A DNA stretch of 64,000 nt from Pyrocephalus nanus (taxonomy: Eukaryota > Chordata > Aves > Passeriformes > Tyrannidae): positions 12,135,501 to 12,199,500 of the forward strand of contig CM076267.1 of assembly GCA_038380795.1 (NCBI GenBank). The letters are read 5' to 3'. Positions 1 to 12,334 of the stretch are shown piece after piece. Numbering within the stretch: the first letter of the stretch is position 1; every line of letters begins with the position of its first letter. The notes beneath the pieces are model-generated. The model was given only the letters and a program-made list of their open reading frames with translations. It was not told where the DNA came from and did not search any database. The position numbers and the translations under genes are program-made.

Positions 1-3000
1 TCTACTCCAGTAGCAAAGTAAATATGAAAACACACAGGTTTTATTGGCATGTACGTTCTGTGGCTCAAACGAGCGGCATCCTTGCTGCAGGAACAACCAC
101 TACCAGAGGTCCCATCCCAAACTGCCTGATGGGATCCCAGCTGCTGCCTTGCAGGAGCTGTGTCCCATGGAGGTTAACTAAAGGCACTTTATGCATGCCC
201 AATAATATACAACAGCAGCTCCAAGAGCGGTGCAAACAGCTCCTCTCTGCCATGGAGCCATGATTCCCCGTGTGGAGGGGATGATGGAGAGACCCCAGCA
301 GAAAATGAGGAGCAGTGCCAGGTAAGCCCTGGCAAGGCTCATCTGAAGTGTTATCAGGGCCACAGGGCACTCGGAAAATTTCACTACAAAACTCCAACAC
401 GCCTTCACTGCGAGCATCGGAAGGGAGATTTTTCAAAGGATTTCTATCTGGAAAATTGATGGGGGTTTGTGTGTGTTTTTGTAGAACGGGAACAGCAAAA
501 GGCACATCTGTGACAATAACAAATTCCAACTCTAAAGTAAGAGACACTGGTGTTTCTAAAAGCAGTTATAGGATGATGATGATTATTTTTTGTATGGCTA
601 AACAACATATTTTCCCTTAACCCCACTTGGCCTCCCTTGGCTGAATCTCACAAAAAACAACAAAGGAAAGAGAAAACCAGACTGAAGCAGATATTCAATA
701 TGAAAAATCTTGGGTTTGACATTAAATTTAGCAAATTGGTAAACACTTGAGACATGATCTTGCTATGATGAAAAGTTCAACAGTCACCTTGCCTTGCCTA
801 TGAATTAGTCTGCCTAAACAGCTCGGGAGCATTGGAACTGGTCCTGAAAAGGTATTCTGTAATTTTTAACATAGTAAAAACAAAACAAACTTCAATAAGG
901 AGGGGTAATAGGATCAGATAAAGGAAAAAAGTGTAGGCTGGATATCAGGGAAAATCTGTAATATAATGAGATCCCAGGGAAATGGAGGAAGATCCCTGAT
1001 TAAATGAGATAAAAACCCTACCAAAGGGAAATAAGGGCAACTCCACATTATTATGGAGATGGAGTCTTTTCTATGTTTAGGTCTTTGGGACAATTCAGTC
1101 CTCATGAAAGCCATAAGATTCGTGATTATCAACTAAGGGGTTTTTTTTACTATTTTTATTTGTGGTTAGAAGAGCAACAACAATATTTTGTTAATAAATA
1201 AGGTCAGAACTGCATCCTAAAACACCACCAGGATGTTGGTAGAAAAACAAGGTTGCTTTTGTTTGTTGCACTGCGTAATGCCTGATGGGTTTTAACCACA
1301 CTTTAGGAGCTACTGTTAAAAAGCTTCTTGCTGAGTCAAGCCTAGGCATGCTGTTTACAAGGGTTAGCCCTCAAGGCTCTTGCATTGGCATGGACTTTTA
1401 AGCTGAGCTAAGTAGTTTTTAGCTATTTTGTTGTGCTTAAAAAAAAAAGTTGAGTGTAGTTGGGGAGTGGAAGGGAGCTATCAGTAATCACCTCCAATAT
1501 CTGCCAGCCGCTTTCCTCTGGAGTCAAGGGCTTGGTCCTGCAAAGCTGACGCTGAGTCCCCTTAGTTTAAAGTAGATGGGAGTTATTGCAGAGACCAGGT
1601 CCCAGTGGAATAGGGTTTTTCTGAAGAAGTTCACTAAAATACAAAGTATCCTTTTTCTTCAGAAAAGAACCTGTTCAAATGAACTGAATTTCTCTGGTTC
1701 AGCTTTGGACCTGCAGACACACCCTGGCTGATGACTTTCACTCCAACAGCGCTGCCCTATGTTCTACCTACAACCAGTGGTAAAGAGTGAAATTCTAACA
1801 AATCAATAAAAGCTGCATGCAGAGAACAGATGTAACACCCACCACTGCTCTTCCACAGAGCCAGTGGAGAGCTCAAGGATCATTTGAATGAGGTACTTCA
1901 TTTTTCTAGACAAGCCAAGCAAGTACCATGATTCTGTCAGACTATTATTGATGCAAAAAACCAAAAACAAGTCAAAAAATGAAAGATGTCCCAAAAATGC
2001 ACCACCAAATAAGTAAAACCAACAGAGGTTGTACAGAAAAGTAGGTTGTCCTAATGACTAGAGAAACACTGGAACACCTTGAAAAAAATCTCAGAAGTAT
2101 ACTTCAAGGAAACACCAACATAATCTGCTTCTGGACATACACAATAAATCCTCAGTGACTTGGAAGAAGACTCAAGTCCTGAAAATTATCTGTCATGCTA
2201 CTTAACATCAAGATCACTGAGACAGAAGGAATGACAACACTGAAGAGAAATGCAGCAAGTCTTTCAGGCCCATCTTGGCACAGGGGTCCTTTATTACTTG
2301 AGTTTTCCACATTACTATCTACATTCCCAAAAAAAGGGTCCCATAGGTGGTCCTGCTCAAGAGAGCCTTGCAACTGGAGTTCCCTCCAGTTATGATAAAA
2401 TGACGTATGTTCTCATTAGACCAAATGCAAACAGTGATGAAGAGGAATGCAATGACATGTCACATTGAGCAATCAGGAAGCAAACCTTTGACATAATGCA
2501 GCAGGCAGATAATAAGACCCCATAGTTAGCAACAAATGAGACTGCACTTAATTTGCTGTGCAATGTTCACATAATGAGATAAATTTGGTACCGTCAAGGC
2601 AGCAGACGGCTAGAATATGGACTTGATGAATTGGGGGCTCTCTGTCAGGCACCGATCACATTAATCATAAAGCCAAAACGCAGCGACACAATTTTTCTTC
2701 CAAACATTTGCCACCATTTTCTAGAGTGAAAATATGCATGTCCTCTTTTTTCTTTTTTTTATGCGTTGTTTACTTTTAAAACAAGAAGGATTAATTTCTG
2801 TACCATGAGATGGAGTACAATTTCTAGAGGCTCAACTGTCTCCACAAAGTCCACCCACTGTACCAAATATGAGTCATGCAACCACATGTTCTAGCTCAGC
2901 TCTACCACCATGTTCTGGATGATTTCACATTGGACATCCATCAGCAAGGAGGGTGAGTGCTATGTTACGACCTCCAGAGACTGGAGGAGAGAGAAGAAAG

Positions 3001-4240
3001 ACAAAAGAAAAGTACAATAAAAACTACAGGACTAAAGGGCAGGACATGAGGTTAAGATGTTTGCAGGTAAAATTTAAAGACGAAAAATGATTAAGAGACT
3101 AACTCCACAGCTGTTGAGAATTTTCCCAATGTGGTTGTACCATAGTGCAGAGCACTCAGAAAACAGCCAAACAGAAGTGGTGTTCCCTTGACCCCAAAAA
3201 TATGCTGCAGCTAAGAAGTACTTGGCTGCTCAGCTTTGGTGCTTCACCAGCCACAAAGGCACCTTTCAGGGCAGTGCCCAAGAAGATTATGTTTCCTCTT
3301 CTAAGATGTACAACCAAGTTTTCTCTCCAGTACCTTGCAAGTTGGTTTTGTGAGAGGAGCTGCTGGGAAGGTGAGGAATCACAAAGAAGAAAGGCAATAG
3401 TTGTTTGCAAATAGTTATTTTCCAATAACGGTATCCAAATACTAAGCAGGACACTTGGTCCACTGACAGACAAATGATCACTGCTAACTCAGCAGATTAT
3501 TAATATTGGTGCAGATGAACTGATGCCTGATCTACCAGAGCTATACACTGGCCAGGGTTGATAGCTGGACAACTTCAAAAAGATAAAATACTGGCTCCCG
3601 TTATTGGGAATATGATTCACAGGTACAAAGCATCAGCTGGCGAGCTCGTAGTTGCATTTTGGAGAAGACCTTTCTTTGTGACCACACCAAAGAAACTACT
3701 GTGGAGCCCTGGGACAGATGCAGTGCACCAAATGCTCCTTGTGAGGAGTGAAGGGGAGCAACTGAGTGGAGCATGCAAATAATGTGTGACAAACATTGCT
3801 ACCCTCTCTTCTAACCACTGATTTTAATATTGGCTCTTTCAGAAGTCAGTATGTGCTTTATTAGCCAGAGCTCTGGCTTACTATCTCCTAGTATGTTGTT
3901 TTATTATTCTATCTTTTTCTACAGTTTTTACATGTACTTGCATGCAAGACCAGAACTATTTCATTTATCTCCCTTATCCTCCCCAATTCCCACGTTAGCA
4001 ACCTGCTTTATCATTTCTCTTTTGCACACTGCATGTAAGGAGCTGCTCTGCTTCTTTAAACATCCAGTCAAACTGACTGCCAGCCAAAAAGACAATGACT
4101 TTTCTTCTGCTAGGATCCAAATGATCTGCCCTATCATTTATTTCCTGCAGTATTTTGGAAGCAGAATAAAGCCCTGGTAGCCGTGGGACTCCACAGAGCT
4201 CCTGGTTGCTGCTGTCTGCATTACTTGCCTCCCAGAGACT
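1..4240. other. Noncoding stretch, no gene seen
   Basis: No frame in this stretch resembles a known protein. The longest, 160 codons on the minus strand near its left end, begins at GTG and is overlapped by opposite-strand frames of similar quality, which is what chance gives. The DNA is AT-rich with few CpG and short A or T runs only. A weak match to the old ATTGACTTCAATGGG-type repeat is seen near 1523-1612. Nothing else stands out. Confidence 0.7.
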
Positions 4241-4267
4241 GTTCCCCTGCTCACACCTACCCAGAAA

Positions 4268-4300
4268 AGGTATAAGTAGCCCTGGCAAAGCTGCGTGAGC
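4268..4300 (+). promoter_or_regulatory. Candidate TATA-box core promoter
   Basis: A TATAAGTA element starts at 4271. About 30 bp downstream, near 4300, is a pyrimidine/CA-containing sequence that could serve as a start site. This is the classical spacing for a TATA-driven vertebrate promoter. Upstream (4150-4265) the sequence is moderately GC-rich with a CACACCTACCC box. What is seen is the motif and its spacing. Promoter activity is inferred only because a good ATG and a splice donor follow directly. Confidence 0.25.
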
Positions 4301-4360
4301 ACTGACCCTGGTCAGACAGTGGAGCCACAATGGGACTCCAGAGGATCAAAGGAGAGTTTT
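4300..4360 (+). other. Candidate first exon: ATG in good context plus GTAAGT donor
   Basis: The ATG at 4330 is preceded by GGAGCCACA and followed by G, a favourable Kozak context. It opens a ten-codon frame (MGLQRIKGEF plus one base) that runs into GTAAGTGATGAG at 4361, a consensus vertebrate 5' splice site leaving phase 1. Without splicing the frame stops two codons later, so the donor would have to be used. I do not recognise the peptide and cannot find the partner exon. A polypyrimidine-AG at about 4380-4399 would make an intron of only 38 nt and leads to a quick stop in the phase left by the donor, so it is not the acceptor. ATG plus GTAAGT can coincide by chance in 64 kb; the adjacent TATA box is what makes it notable. 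Confidence 0.2.
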
Positions 4361-4366
4361 GTAAGT

Positions 4367-6085
4367 GATGAGTCCTAGTTGTTCTTCCCTTGCTCTAGTT
4401 ACAAAAGGTTTCTAGCCCTTACTGGTTCCCCTACACCTAGTGCTCTGGGACCTGTCCCTCAGCAGAGTCTGAGCCCTGCGTTACAGCTGCAAGTTGAAGA
4501 ATTTTGGGACAGTTGTGTGACCACCAACCCCATCACACTGCTCCTGACCTCCCAGGGTGATGGTACATTTCAGAGACAAGAAGAAACCCTTCCAGCCACA
4601 TGGTGATTACAACCTCTGTTCACATCTCTGCTGACTCCATTTTCCTTGCCCTGATCAAAGCTTACAGGAGGTGAACCCAGATCTCTCTATAAACATCTCC
4701 TTCAAGACATCAAGAAGTACTGACCTGTCATGTCCTGGTTGAGAAGATTAAAAATGAACCACCCTCTCAGGGTATAGCCCCTGACCAGCACCTCTGCTCA
4801 CTGCCTATCAAGTGTCCTGGGGAGGCCAGGCTTTCATGAGAAGGCCACCACCAAGACCCAGAGTCCTATCCCTCCAGAGTGGACACAACACCCACACGGG
4901 AACCTGGCTTCTTACCACATTTTATAAAACGCTGGCCAGCCCATTTGGGCTGTTGTCCAGTGAAATCAGACTGAATTATGGCATTCCTGGCAGCCTTTTG
5001 CCACTGTCCACACTGCTGGCAGGCAGGGAGGAATGGTACATAAGGTCTCCAAAGGGAGGGACGAGTGCTTGAGTCTTTGCCAAGATGGTGACAGAAAAGA
5101 CCCAGGCAAGGAATGATGTGACAAACACGGCGGGTGCAAAAACACAACTCAGGCCTGTTCCTGGGACCTGAGCTGGATAAAAACAAAGAAGCCCTGTACT
5201 CCCACCCTGCTGCTATAGGGCACTTCCATAGCCTTAACAGAGCTGTAAATCATTCCTGCCAGGGAAGTCAGCATTGTCACTGGATGGGGACAATGAGGTA
5301 GAGGGTGGCCAGTAGGGCCAGCTTGCCAGAAGAATAATAAATTCCTGGGACTTTAGCAGTGGGATTCAGCATACTGCATGTGGCTGACACTTTAGCAAGG
5401 CATGGGAGTGGAGGTGCAAGACTTACCCATGGATAGCGTGGATAGAGTGAGGTTCGTAATGGTATCGTCCTTCCTGGTGGCGCATGTCAATTGGCAAAGG
5501 AGCGTGGAAGGCCGGAAAAATGTGCTGCGGCACTGTTATGGGGAATAGAAGAAAAAAAAAGGGACTTCAAAAACTTTTCCTTCCCTTTTAAAACAATTTC
5601 AAAGGCACTAAATCTCCATGAATTTCAGAGCAAGAGCAGTGCAAGACAAGGGGTCTTCATGATATCAGCGCTATCATACACCAGAGAAGTGGAATGAATA
5701 AATAATCAAAGTCATGCGGAGAAATCCTACATCTTCGACATAAAAGATCTCCAACAGGGTTTTTGACAAAGACAAGCAGCTAAGCGCTCTTTGAACTTGA
5801 GGAGATTATAGCAAGCACCAAGGAAAACTAGACTTGCAACGCAAATCAGACTCAACAGAGCCTGGTGGGATCCAGACCTGTATCGTCCCTCAAGCCTGGA
5901 GTGGCAGCAAACACTGTTCCTGAAGGTCTGTACACACAAGTTGAAAATATTTACCTAAAAATATAACAGCAAGAGCAGTGCTAATGCAGAACGTCTAGGC
6001 AGTCAGAAGAGGCTCAAAAGCGCCTACTGCCAGGTTCTGAGAGAGGAGCCCAAATTGCTCTCACTTGTAATCACTTGAGGCCCTA
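4367..6085. other. Noncoding stretch, no gene seen
   Basis: A 75-codon frame at 4379-4606 begins at TTG and looks mildly protein-like, but it matches nothing I know and is out of phase with the candidate exon upstream. GC content is moderate around 4.8-5.2 kb. No repeat element is recognisable. Confidence 0.65.
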
Positions 6086-6089
6086 TTTT

Positions 6090-7120
6090 TTATTCATTTG
6101 AGAAGCTTGTTTCATCTTTGATGGAAAGATAAAGTGGTCTCAAAAGGCACCGAACACCTACATTGACTTATTAAATCTACAGGTTTTAATATTTATTATT
6201 GACCCCAAAAGTTAACAGCGAGAATATTTGAGTGAGTTGAGCTGATGGAAAATTCATCAGGTTATTTCTCCTCGCCACCCCCGACAACGCTGCCTGGCCG
6301 CCTGGGCCTTTCCTGCTAAAATTACAGAAGCTAAAGAAATACAATTAGCAGAGCCTCAGCAGCAACACCATACAACCGCAACAGCGATACCGTACAATCA
6401 CCCTCTGATAGGGCTCAGCGCATCTGTAAAGATGCCCCTTTCTAGATTTGTGGCGGTGATTGGCTTAAAGATAAAATGCTGGTCTCGCTCTGCCTTTACA
6501 GTCAGAAGTTCTTCGCTAAACATCGCTTAATATTGTTGCAGGTTTTTCCACTCCTTCTCTGGTTTCTTGGTCTTTCTGTCTAACTGGAGACTAAAAGCAA
6601 AACAAAACCAACCTCCTAAGCGAGCATTTCAAGACCCGGTCTGTGCTCGATATTTCACTGTGACTTGCCTCCGCGACAGGTACCATCTCTCTGTAGAGCG
6701 GGGAAGCACCATCCAAAACCAAAGTGTCAAGGCTTGGGCCAAGTCTCTCGCTGATGCTCAGCAAAATCCAGTAAGCGCCAAACTCTTTTTCTATGAAAGA
6801 CTTAAAATTCAGCCTTTTGCATCTGTGACTCCAGCTGCAACAGGGCTACGCCGACTCCATCCGGAGAGGATGTGCTCCTCTTGGGTCCGTCGCGCAAAGC
6901 CTGCGTGTAATCCTCATATACGCCTTTCCCAGCATATCGGCAAGAGGATCTGAGGCTCCTACTCCCATTGCAACGTACAATCCCTGAGCACAGTGCAGCA
7001 CAGGCGCCGTCAGCCAGGCTGCCGGGAGAGGTGAGAGACTACACAAAAACAACCCTCCTGCCAACTCTGCTGAAAGGCGTTAAGCTAAGGTAGTCGGGGT
7101 GGAAAGTATTTAAGGCTCCA
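6090..7120. promoter_or_regulatory. CpG-retaining, motif-dense block (candidate enhancer or promoter)
   Basis: I count roughly 38 CpG between 6240 and 7100, whereas neighbouring kilobases have many 60-bp lines with none. The 5' flank (6100-6260) carries AT cores such as TTAATATTTATTATTGACC. An inverted CCAAT (GTGATTGGC) lies at about 6456, and a TATTTAAGG element follows at 7107. A 128-codon plus-strand frame (6567-6953) begins at TTG and its composition follows the CpG content, so I do not call it a gene. Loss of CpG elsewhere and its retention here suggest hypomethylated regulatory DNA. A weak CpG-island promoter for a noncoding RNA is an alternative. The evidence is compositional only. Confidence 0.3.
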
Positions 7121-9245
7121 CAGCAGACTTGCTCTCTGTGCTCCAGCAAAGGGCTGGCACTTCACACTACCTGATACACTGGGAGCATTTTTGCAGCTCG
7201 CCTAATGTCAGGACACAGTAGAGTAACTGTTAACCGCCTCCCCCACTTCTGCTCCCCTCCCCTCCTCTTCCAAAAGCAGCTCAGGGAGAGAATGAACTCG
7301 CATCCTTTAGGATTTGCTTTGGCAGAAGGAAGATTCACCCTTTAACCGTCCTGAGTAGGCATGATCTGTTACATAAGGACACTTGTAAGGAGTTTTCATT
7401 TTAAGAGGTAACCAGTGTTTTTCCAGGTCAAAAATGCACCATAGTTTAGCTGAAACACACAACACCCCCTGCTCCTGCAGCACAGTAAAGCCTCTGGTCT
7501 CCCTGAATCATGCTTGGCTCAAACTGCTGCCTGGGCTGGCAGTAACCTAAAGCTACTGTCATCCTCCCTGGGGACATTGCTGTCCCCAGGAGCTTTTACA
7601 TCATCACATGCAAAGCATGGTCACAAAATCAACTGGCCCTGCACAGATATCCAATGGCAGACAACACCTCTTCCATCCTGAGCCCCTATGTTGGGCTTCC
7701 TGCTGCTCCATATTTGTGCTGTACAAATGAACCCAAAGGAGCAGGATCATTTCTGTGGTCCGGGGATCAACTCACAGCCCTGCTTGTGGCATCCCTATAG
7801 GTGAAGTTTAGCAACCTCCCGAAACAGGGTGGCCACTCTGCCAGTAATGGACAGGTCTAGGGCTGAGTTGACCCTCAAAGTAGAGGAAACTGTGAAATGA
7901 CATGGGCTGAAACTGTATTTGCCACTGTGGTTGAGTTTTAATGATACAGAGAATCCTATGGCCCATTCCCTAGAGCAGTTTAATTTATTAATAATAATAA
8001 AACTACTAAAACCAGGTCAAACTGAATATCTTAAAAGCCGGGCTAGTTATGTTTTACTTTGTAACTGTGCATTTGTACGTGATTGATTGCTGAGATAATA
8101 TTGGAAATTTTTGTGCTAAAAGAGTCTTTCCCTGTCACTCAGGAAAGACGAGAAATAAAAAACACAGGCTGTTTGCTGCCTGGCCTCCTTTCCTAGCTAT
8201 CTATTGGTATAAAAATGACATCTGAAGAGAATTTCTCCCCCTCACACCTCTGCTTATTAATGGGAGAAAAATTTCCATGAACTTCCTCCCTCCCACTGTC
8301 ACTGCGGGTTTGGTTTTTCAGCATTTCAAACTATTTTGTCCATGGTAGGATCAGTGATGCCTCTGCCTGGGCACCTGTTTCACACTCCCATTTCCAACCC
8401 CATCATGTGCCCTGTGCTCAGCTGCCACTAAGGGTGAGGGGAACGGTTGTTTTTTTTGTGATGTCCCTTTGCAATGTTCCAGTTCATGACTTTCCTTCTG
8501 CTTCCCTGCCTGGGAGCATCAGACAAGCCTACAGGATCCAGTGGCTGGTGCTGTTCCTTTTTATTCTCTTCCAGGTGCTTGGTCAGAAATAATGAATGGT
8601 TTTATAGGCAATCAACTACCAATTCATAAACGTCAGCCTGGCTCTGCTTCTTGTTCCCACCCCTCCAGAAGAGGACTGAGAGCTGGCAGCAGGACAGAAA
8701 CACATGCCGTTAACAAAGATGGATGTTTTACACATAGGAGTTAAAAAGACAATTATATTCAATTACTTCAAGTAAGTTACGGTGATGTATTCCTAAATAG
8801 CCACAGGAAGGGTAAAATGATGATTAGGGCAATGAATTTGCCAACTTTAATCTAATCAAGACAATCTTTTGTTTAGCATTATCTGCTTTGCAGTGGCAGA
8901 GGATTTACCAAACCCAAGCAATCTTTGCAGATTTAACCCCAAAGCTGCCCAATTAGTGTTAATGATGATTGTTTTACACAAGAGGGAGGAAGGTTTTAGC
9001 AGGAGGCCTGGGGAAAGCTTTTCCCCAGGAAGAAGTCGGGCCACACTAAACCATGCAGTACAATACGCTGAGGTGCACAGGCACAACAGGGCATCCCCCA
9101 GAACTCCCCAAGCACTGGAACCATGGATAAACACTTCCTATGGTTCATGCTGAAGGAAGAGAAACTGAAGAACACATAAAAATCAGCACCCAAGGGGAAG
9201 GGACAATGAGAAAACAGGGTGTTTTCTTTAGAAATAACACAGTTC
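7121..9245. other. Noncoding stretch, no gene seen
   Basis: No protein-like frame. The stretch holds a short perfect inverted repeat at 7567-7590 (listed separately), AT-rich sequence at 7980-8110 with an ATAATAATAATAA core, and a TATAAAAA next to ATTGG at about 8205. None of these has a supporting transcript-like context. Confidence 0.65.
7567..7590. repeat. Short perfect inverted repeat (9-bp arms, 6-nt loop)
   Basis: CCTGGGGAC is followed by ATTGCT and then its exact reverse complement GTCCCCAGG. The arms are GC-rich and would form a stable small hairpin as RNA or cruciform. It is too short for a microRNA precursor, and pairing does not extend past the ninth base pair. Confidence 0.8.
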
Positions 9246-9253
9246 TACATCAA

Positions 9254-9336
9254 GTCGGAGGCACGCAGCTCCCAGGGTGAAGCACGGCGGCGGAGAGGCG
9301 AGGCGCAGTCAGGAGGCCCCACCTTGCACCCCGCCG
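9254..9336. other. Short CpG cluster
   Basis: Nine CpG fall in about 83 bp (for example CACGGCGGCGGAGAGGCGAGG), in a neighbourhood where most 60-bp lines have none or one. A 90-codon frame begins in it at a GTG, not an ATG, and is not recognisable. The cluster is far too small for a CpG island, but it is a local exception to the CpG depletion. Confidence 0.6.
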
Positions 9337-9345
9337 CAGATCCTG

Positions 9346-12020
9346 CAGGAATGTGTCTGCTCCACTGTGCCATTTGATAAGGGGAAAGACGCTGCTACCT
9401 GTCCCCACTTGTCGGAGCTGATTTTCTGGCCAAGGTTTATGAGCAAGACACAGACCTCCCACTGCTGTATTCTCATCCTTGTCTATTCAAAGGCCAGCCA
9501 ACCCTCTGGCTTCAAAGAGAAAAGATATGAGGCAGAAGTGCAGGTTTAAAGGGGATGTCCCTTTGCCGAAAATCCCAGGAATCAGGGTGGGACGCATCAG
9601 AAACAGGCATTTTTTGAGGATGATGCAGGCTTTTGATTATCTCCACAGATAAACCTGTGCTTCAACAGAAACACAGATTGCACATATAGGTTCATACAGC
9701 AAGCAAAGGAACTGTTTTGACATCACTCACAGAAGAACCTCCTTTTGAGGTGCCCAAAAAAGAAAATTAGGAAGGCTCAAGTGAGCTTTTTCTGTTCCAA
9801 ATATTTCAGCTTACACATGTGATTGTGTATAAAATAAAATTATGGAAAAAGAAAAGAAATCAGACACACATCAACCCCCCTCCTTCCCCCTCAGCACTGA
9901 ATTGGGTTCCATGTGAAGTTTGCTTTTACAAAAAAAAATCAGAAAGTCCTTGAGAAAGGACTTAAAGAACGTCCACTATTGGCACTTGCAACTGGGGTGC
10001 TGCAGCAAGACTGCTGGGTAAGAGACTCGGAGAAGCTTCCCCCACACACTCTTAGTACCACCAAGTATGTTCTGGGCTCCCCTTGCTTTATATGAAGCAC
10101 ATGCAAGTTGCACAGGACACCATGTGGGCTAAAAAAATATGGTTTTCTTATCAATGTCCAACAGTCTTCTGTGAGAACAAGCAGTCTAGCTTCTAAGTGG
10201 GTTTCTTTGCCATCAGAAATAGTGCAGAAGCATTTTTACAGTCAACAAGGAAAGTAATTTGTTGAGGAAAAAAGTAAAAGATCACTGTCTGGATAATTCA
10301 GTACCTGTAGTGCTTTTTCCAACAAATTTGCAAAAATACTCCTAAAAAATTAACATCTTACAAAAGAGGAAGTACAAATACTGACTTCTTGAGATGCCTT
10401 TTGGCTTTATTTCCTATGGGGTTAGTGATGCACGGGACACAGCTTTCATACAGGGATCACAAGGTACCTTGCAAAGACTAACAGAGCTTTGCTTCTCCTT
10501 AGGGAGGGAAGCAAACATGCATTTGAAAAACAGCCCCGTTTTTTACTCGAGAGGGGCTGAAACAGGATAATGCAGAATAACTTACGCAAGTCTACACAGC
10601 CAAACAAGAGCAGGTTACCCAGTGAACTTCCATCACAGCAGGCAGAAATTGCAACTCTATCTCTAAAAGGCTTCAGAGCCCCAGGGTACTGAAGGGATTT
10701 GTGTTAGTGGGAGAAAAACTTTTCCAGACAATAGTTCACACACTCCTGTCACTGCGATGTCATTAGCAACTGTGCACAGGCAGCTGACACAGGAGAAAAA
10801 AAAAGGGAAAGGGACGTTCCAGAAGATGCTGGTGACAGTCCATCAGTCGTTATACAGCAGCAGCACTATGCTGTCACAGGGCACACCCCTCTTACCCGGG
10901 AAGGTGGGATGCTGCTGCTTACCCAGCTAACAATAGCTTTTTGCTTATTTTTTTTTTTTTCTCCTAGGTCCAGCTTCTTTGAAAAGGATAATAGCGAAGT
11001 AACTCCTGTCTGCACTACAAGGAAACATCTAACACGGGAGGAGGCTTTTCCTAGTTTTCCCAATCTCTAGAGCAAAGGCCCTTCTTGCTGCCTACATCTC
11101 CCCCTGGATGTCCAAATCTCATTCTTTTCTCAAGAACAAGGTTAAGGTACAACAAACATGAAGTATTCTTCACTCAGTCATCTCCCAGAAAGCCCAAAGC
11201 ATCAAGTGAGAAAGAAATTTTAAGCAGTATTCATTTTTCTTATTATGCTCTTTTAAGTCTCAAATTTACTCATCCACAGCATATATTTTAAAGGGATGTA
11301 TTTTGGCATCCAATGAGTATAGTGGTTGTGAAAAAGCAAAGACAGGCCCATGCTTTGCTCCCCAGCTTTCCTGTGGTGATTCTCCTCACATCAGAGCTCT
11401 CCTGGCGTTGTTGGGTTCTGAGAATCCCTGGACAGCCTCAGCATGTGAGCAGTGGAGGCAAATCCAGCCTTGAGCAACTGAGTGTGTGTGTGGCTACTTG
11501 ACTCCCTTTGATAGTCCATCCTGGGCATTTCAGTGTTGTATTTGGATGGCCACCCCTCTGGAAAAGTGCTGCAGGACTGTAGGTGTCGGCAAGGGAGATG
11601 TTTTTGTGTTTGTGTGACGTCCCCAGAATAATGATCTAGCTGTTTAAGTGAGCTGAGCGAATGAATGAGCACAAGAAAAACATCTTCACTGAAAGCGCAG
11701 CCAAAGTTAATGCACCATTAATAATGGTCTGGGTGAATTATTGGAAGGGATAATAGGCCTGGGGTCAGGGAAGGTCTGAGACAAAGAACAGGGAAAATTG
11801 GGTCACAGAAACATGACAGAGCAGATCACGCTGATGTGTCTGTGGGATTCTCCTCAGATGAAGTCATATACCACCACACAGAATATTAAGGGCTTTGCAA
11901 GGACAGCCATTCCCAGAACCACCACTCAGATCAATACAGGGAGGAGGGGGAGCAGCAGACACACAAGGCTACAGTATCTGCCTCTTAGTCCCCCATGAGT
12001 CCCCCTTTGAGAGATTCACT
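9346..12020. other. Noncoding stretch, no gene seen
   Basis: No supported gene. A T13 run (10948-10960) followed by CTCCTAG at 10961-10967 looks like a 3' splice site. One frame after it is open for 34 codons before a stop, but nothing else marks it as an exon. A weak reverse-strand MIR-like match is listed separately at 10556-10630. Confidence 0.6.
10556..10630 (-). repeat. Possible MIR-type SINE remnant
   Basis: Read forward, GGGGCTGAAACAGG is followed by TAACTTACGCAAG and CTACACAGCCAAACAAG. This follows the order of the reverse complement of MIR SINEs (GGGAAACTGAGGC, then TAACTTGCCCAAGG, then TCACACAGCC). The match is discontinuous and I judge it by eye, so it may be chance. Confidence 0.3.
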
Positions 12021-12024
12021 TTAA

Positions 12025-12056
12025 TGTTGTTTAAATACTTTGTTGTTTAAATACTT
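12025..12056. repeat. Tandem duplication of 16 bp, two exact copies
   Basis: TGTTGTTTAAATACTT occurs at 12025-12040 and again at 12041-12056 with no mismatch. This is a simple local duplication, probably from replication slippage, and likely polymorphic. Confidence 0.9.
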
Positions 12057-12334
12057 TGCAAAATACATCAACTGCACACCTCCCTCAAAAACGAATACTT
12101 ATGTGGTGGCTAATTACACCAATCTGAGAATTTTCTAAGCAGAGAGACGTGTCTGGGGGAGTATCTGCCTTCCCTGAATGGCAGCACCATGCATTTCTCA
12201 AAAACTCATCTGAGGTGCTTCAGCAGCTCTGCTTTTCTCTCTCCAAAATTGCAGCAGACTGGTCATGAAGCTGCAACCTCTTCTCCCGTCCCATCACCTG
12301 CCTGTCTTCACAACATTAAATTACCGAGTAATCT

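Noticed and set aside
65..547. 160-codon minus-strand frame
   Set aside because: Begins at GTG, is shadowed by other frames on both strands, and has no family resemblance.
4379..4606. 75-codon frame after the candidate first exon
   Set aside because: Begins at TTG. Joining it to the exon needs a 38-nt intron, below vertebrate minimum, and the phases do not agree.
5290..5305. let-7-like seed TGAGGTAG
   Set aside because: Only the first eight bases match and no complementary arm lies nearby.
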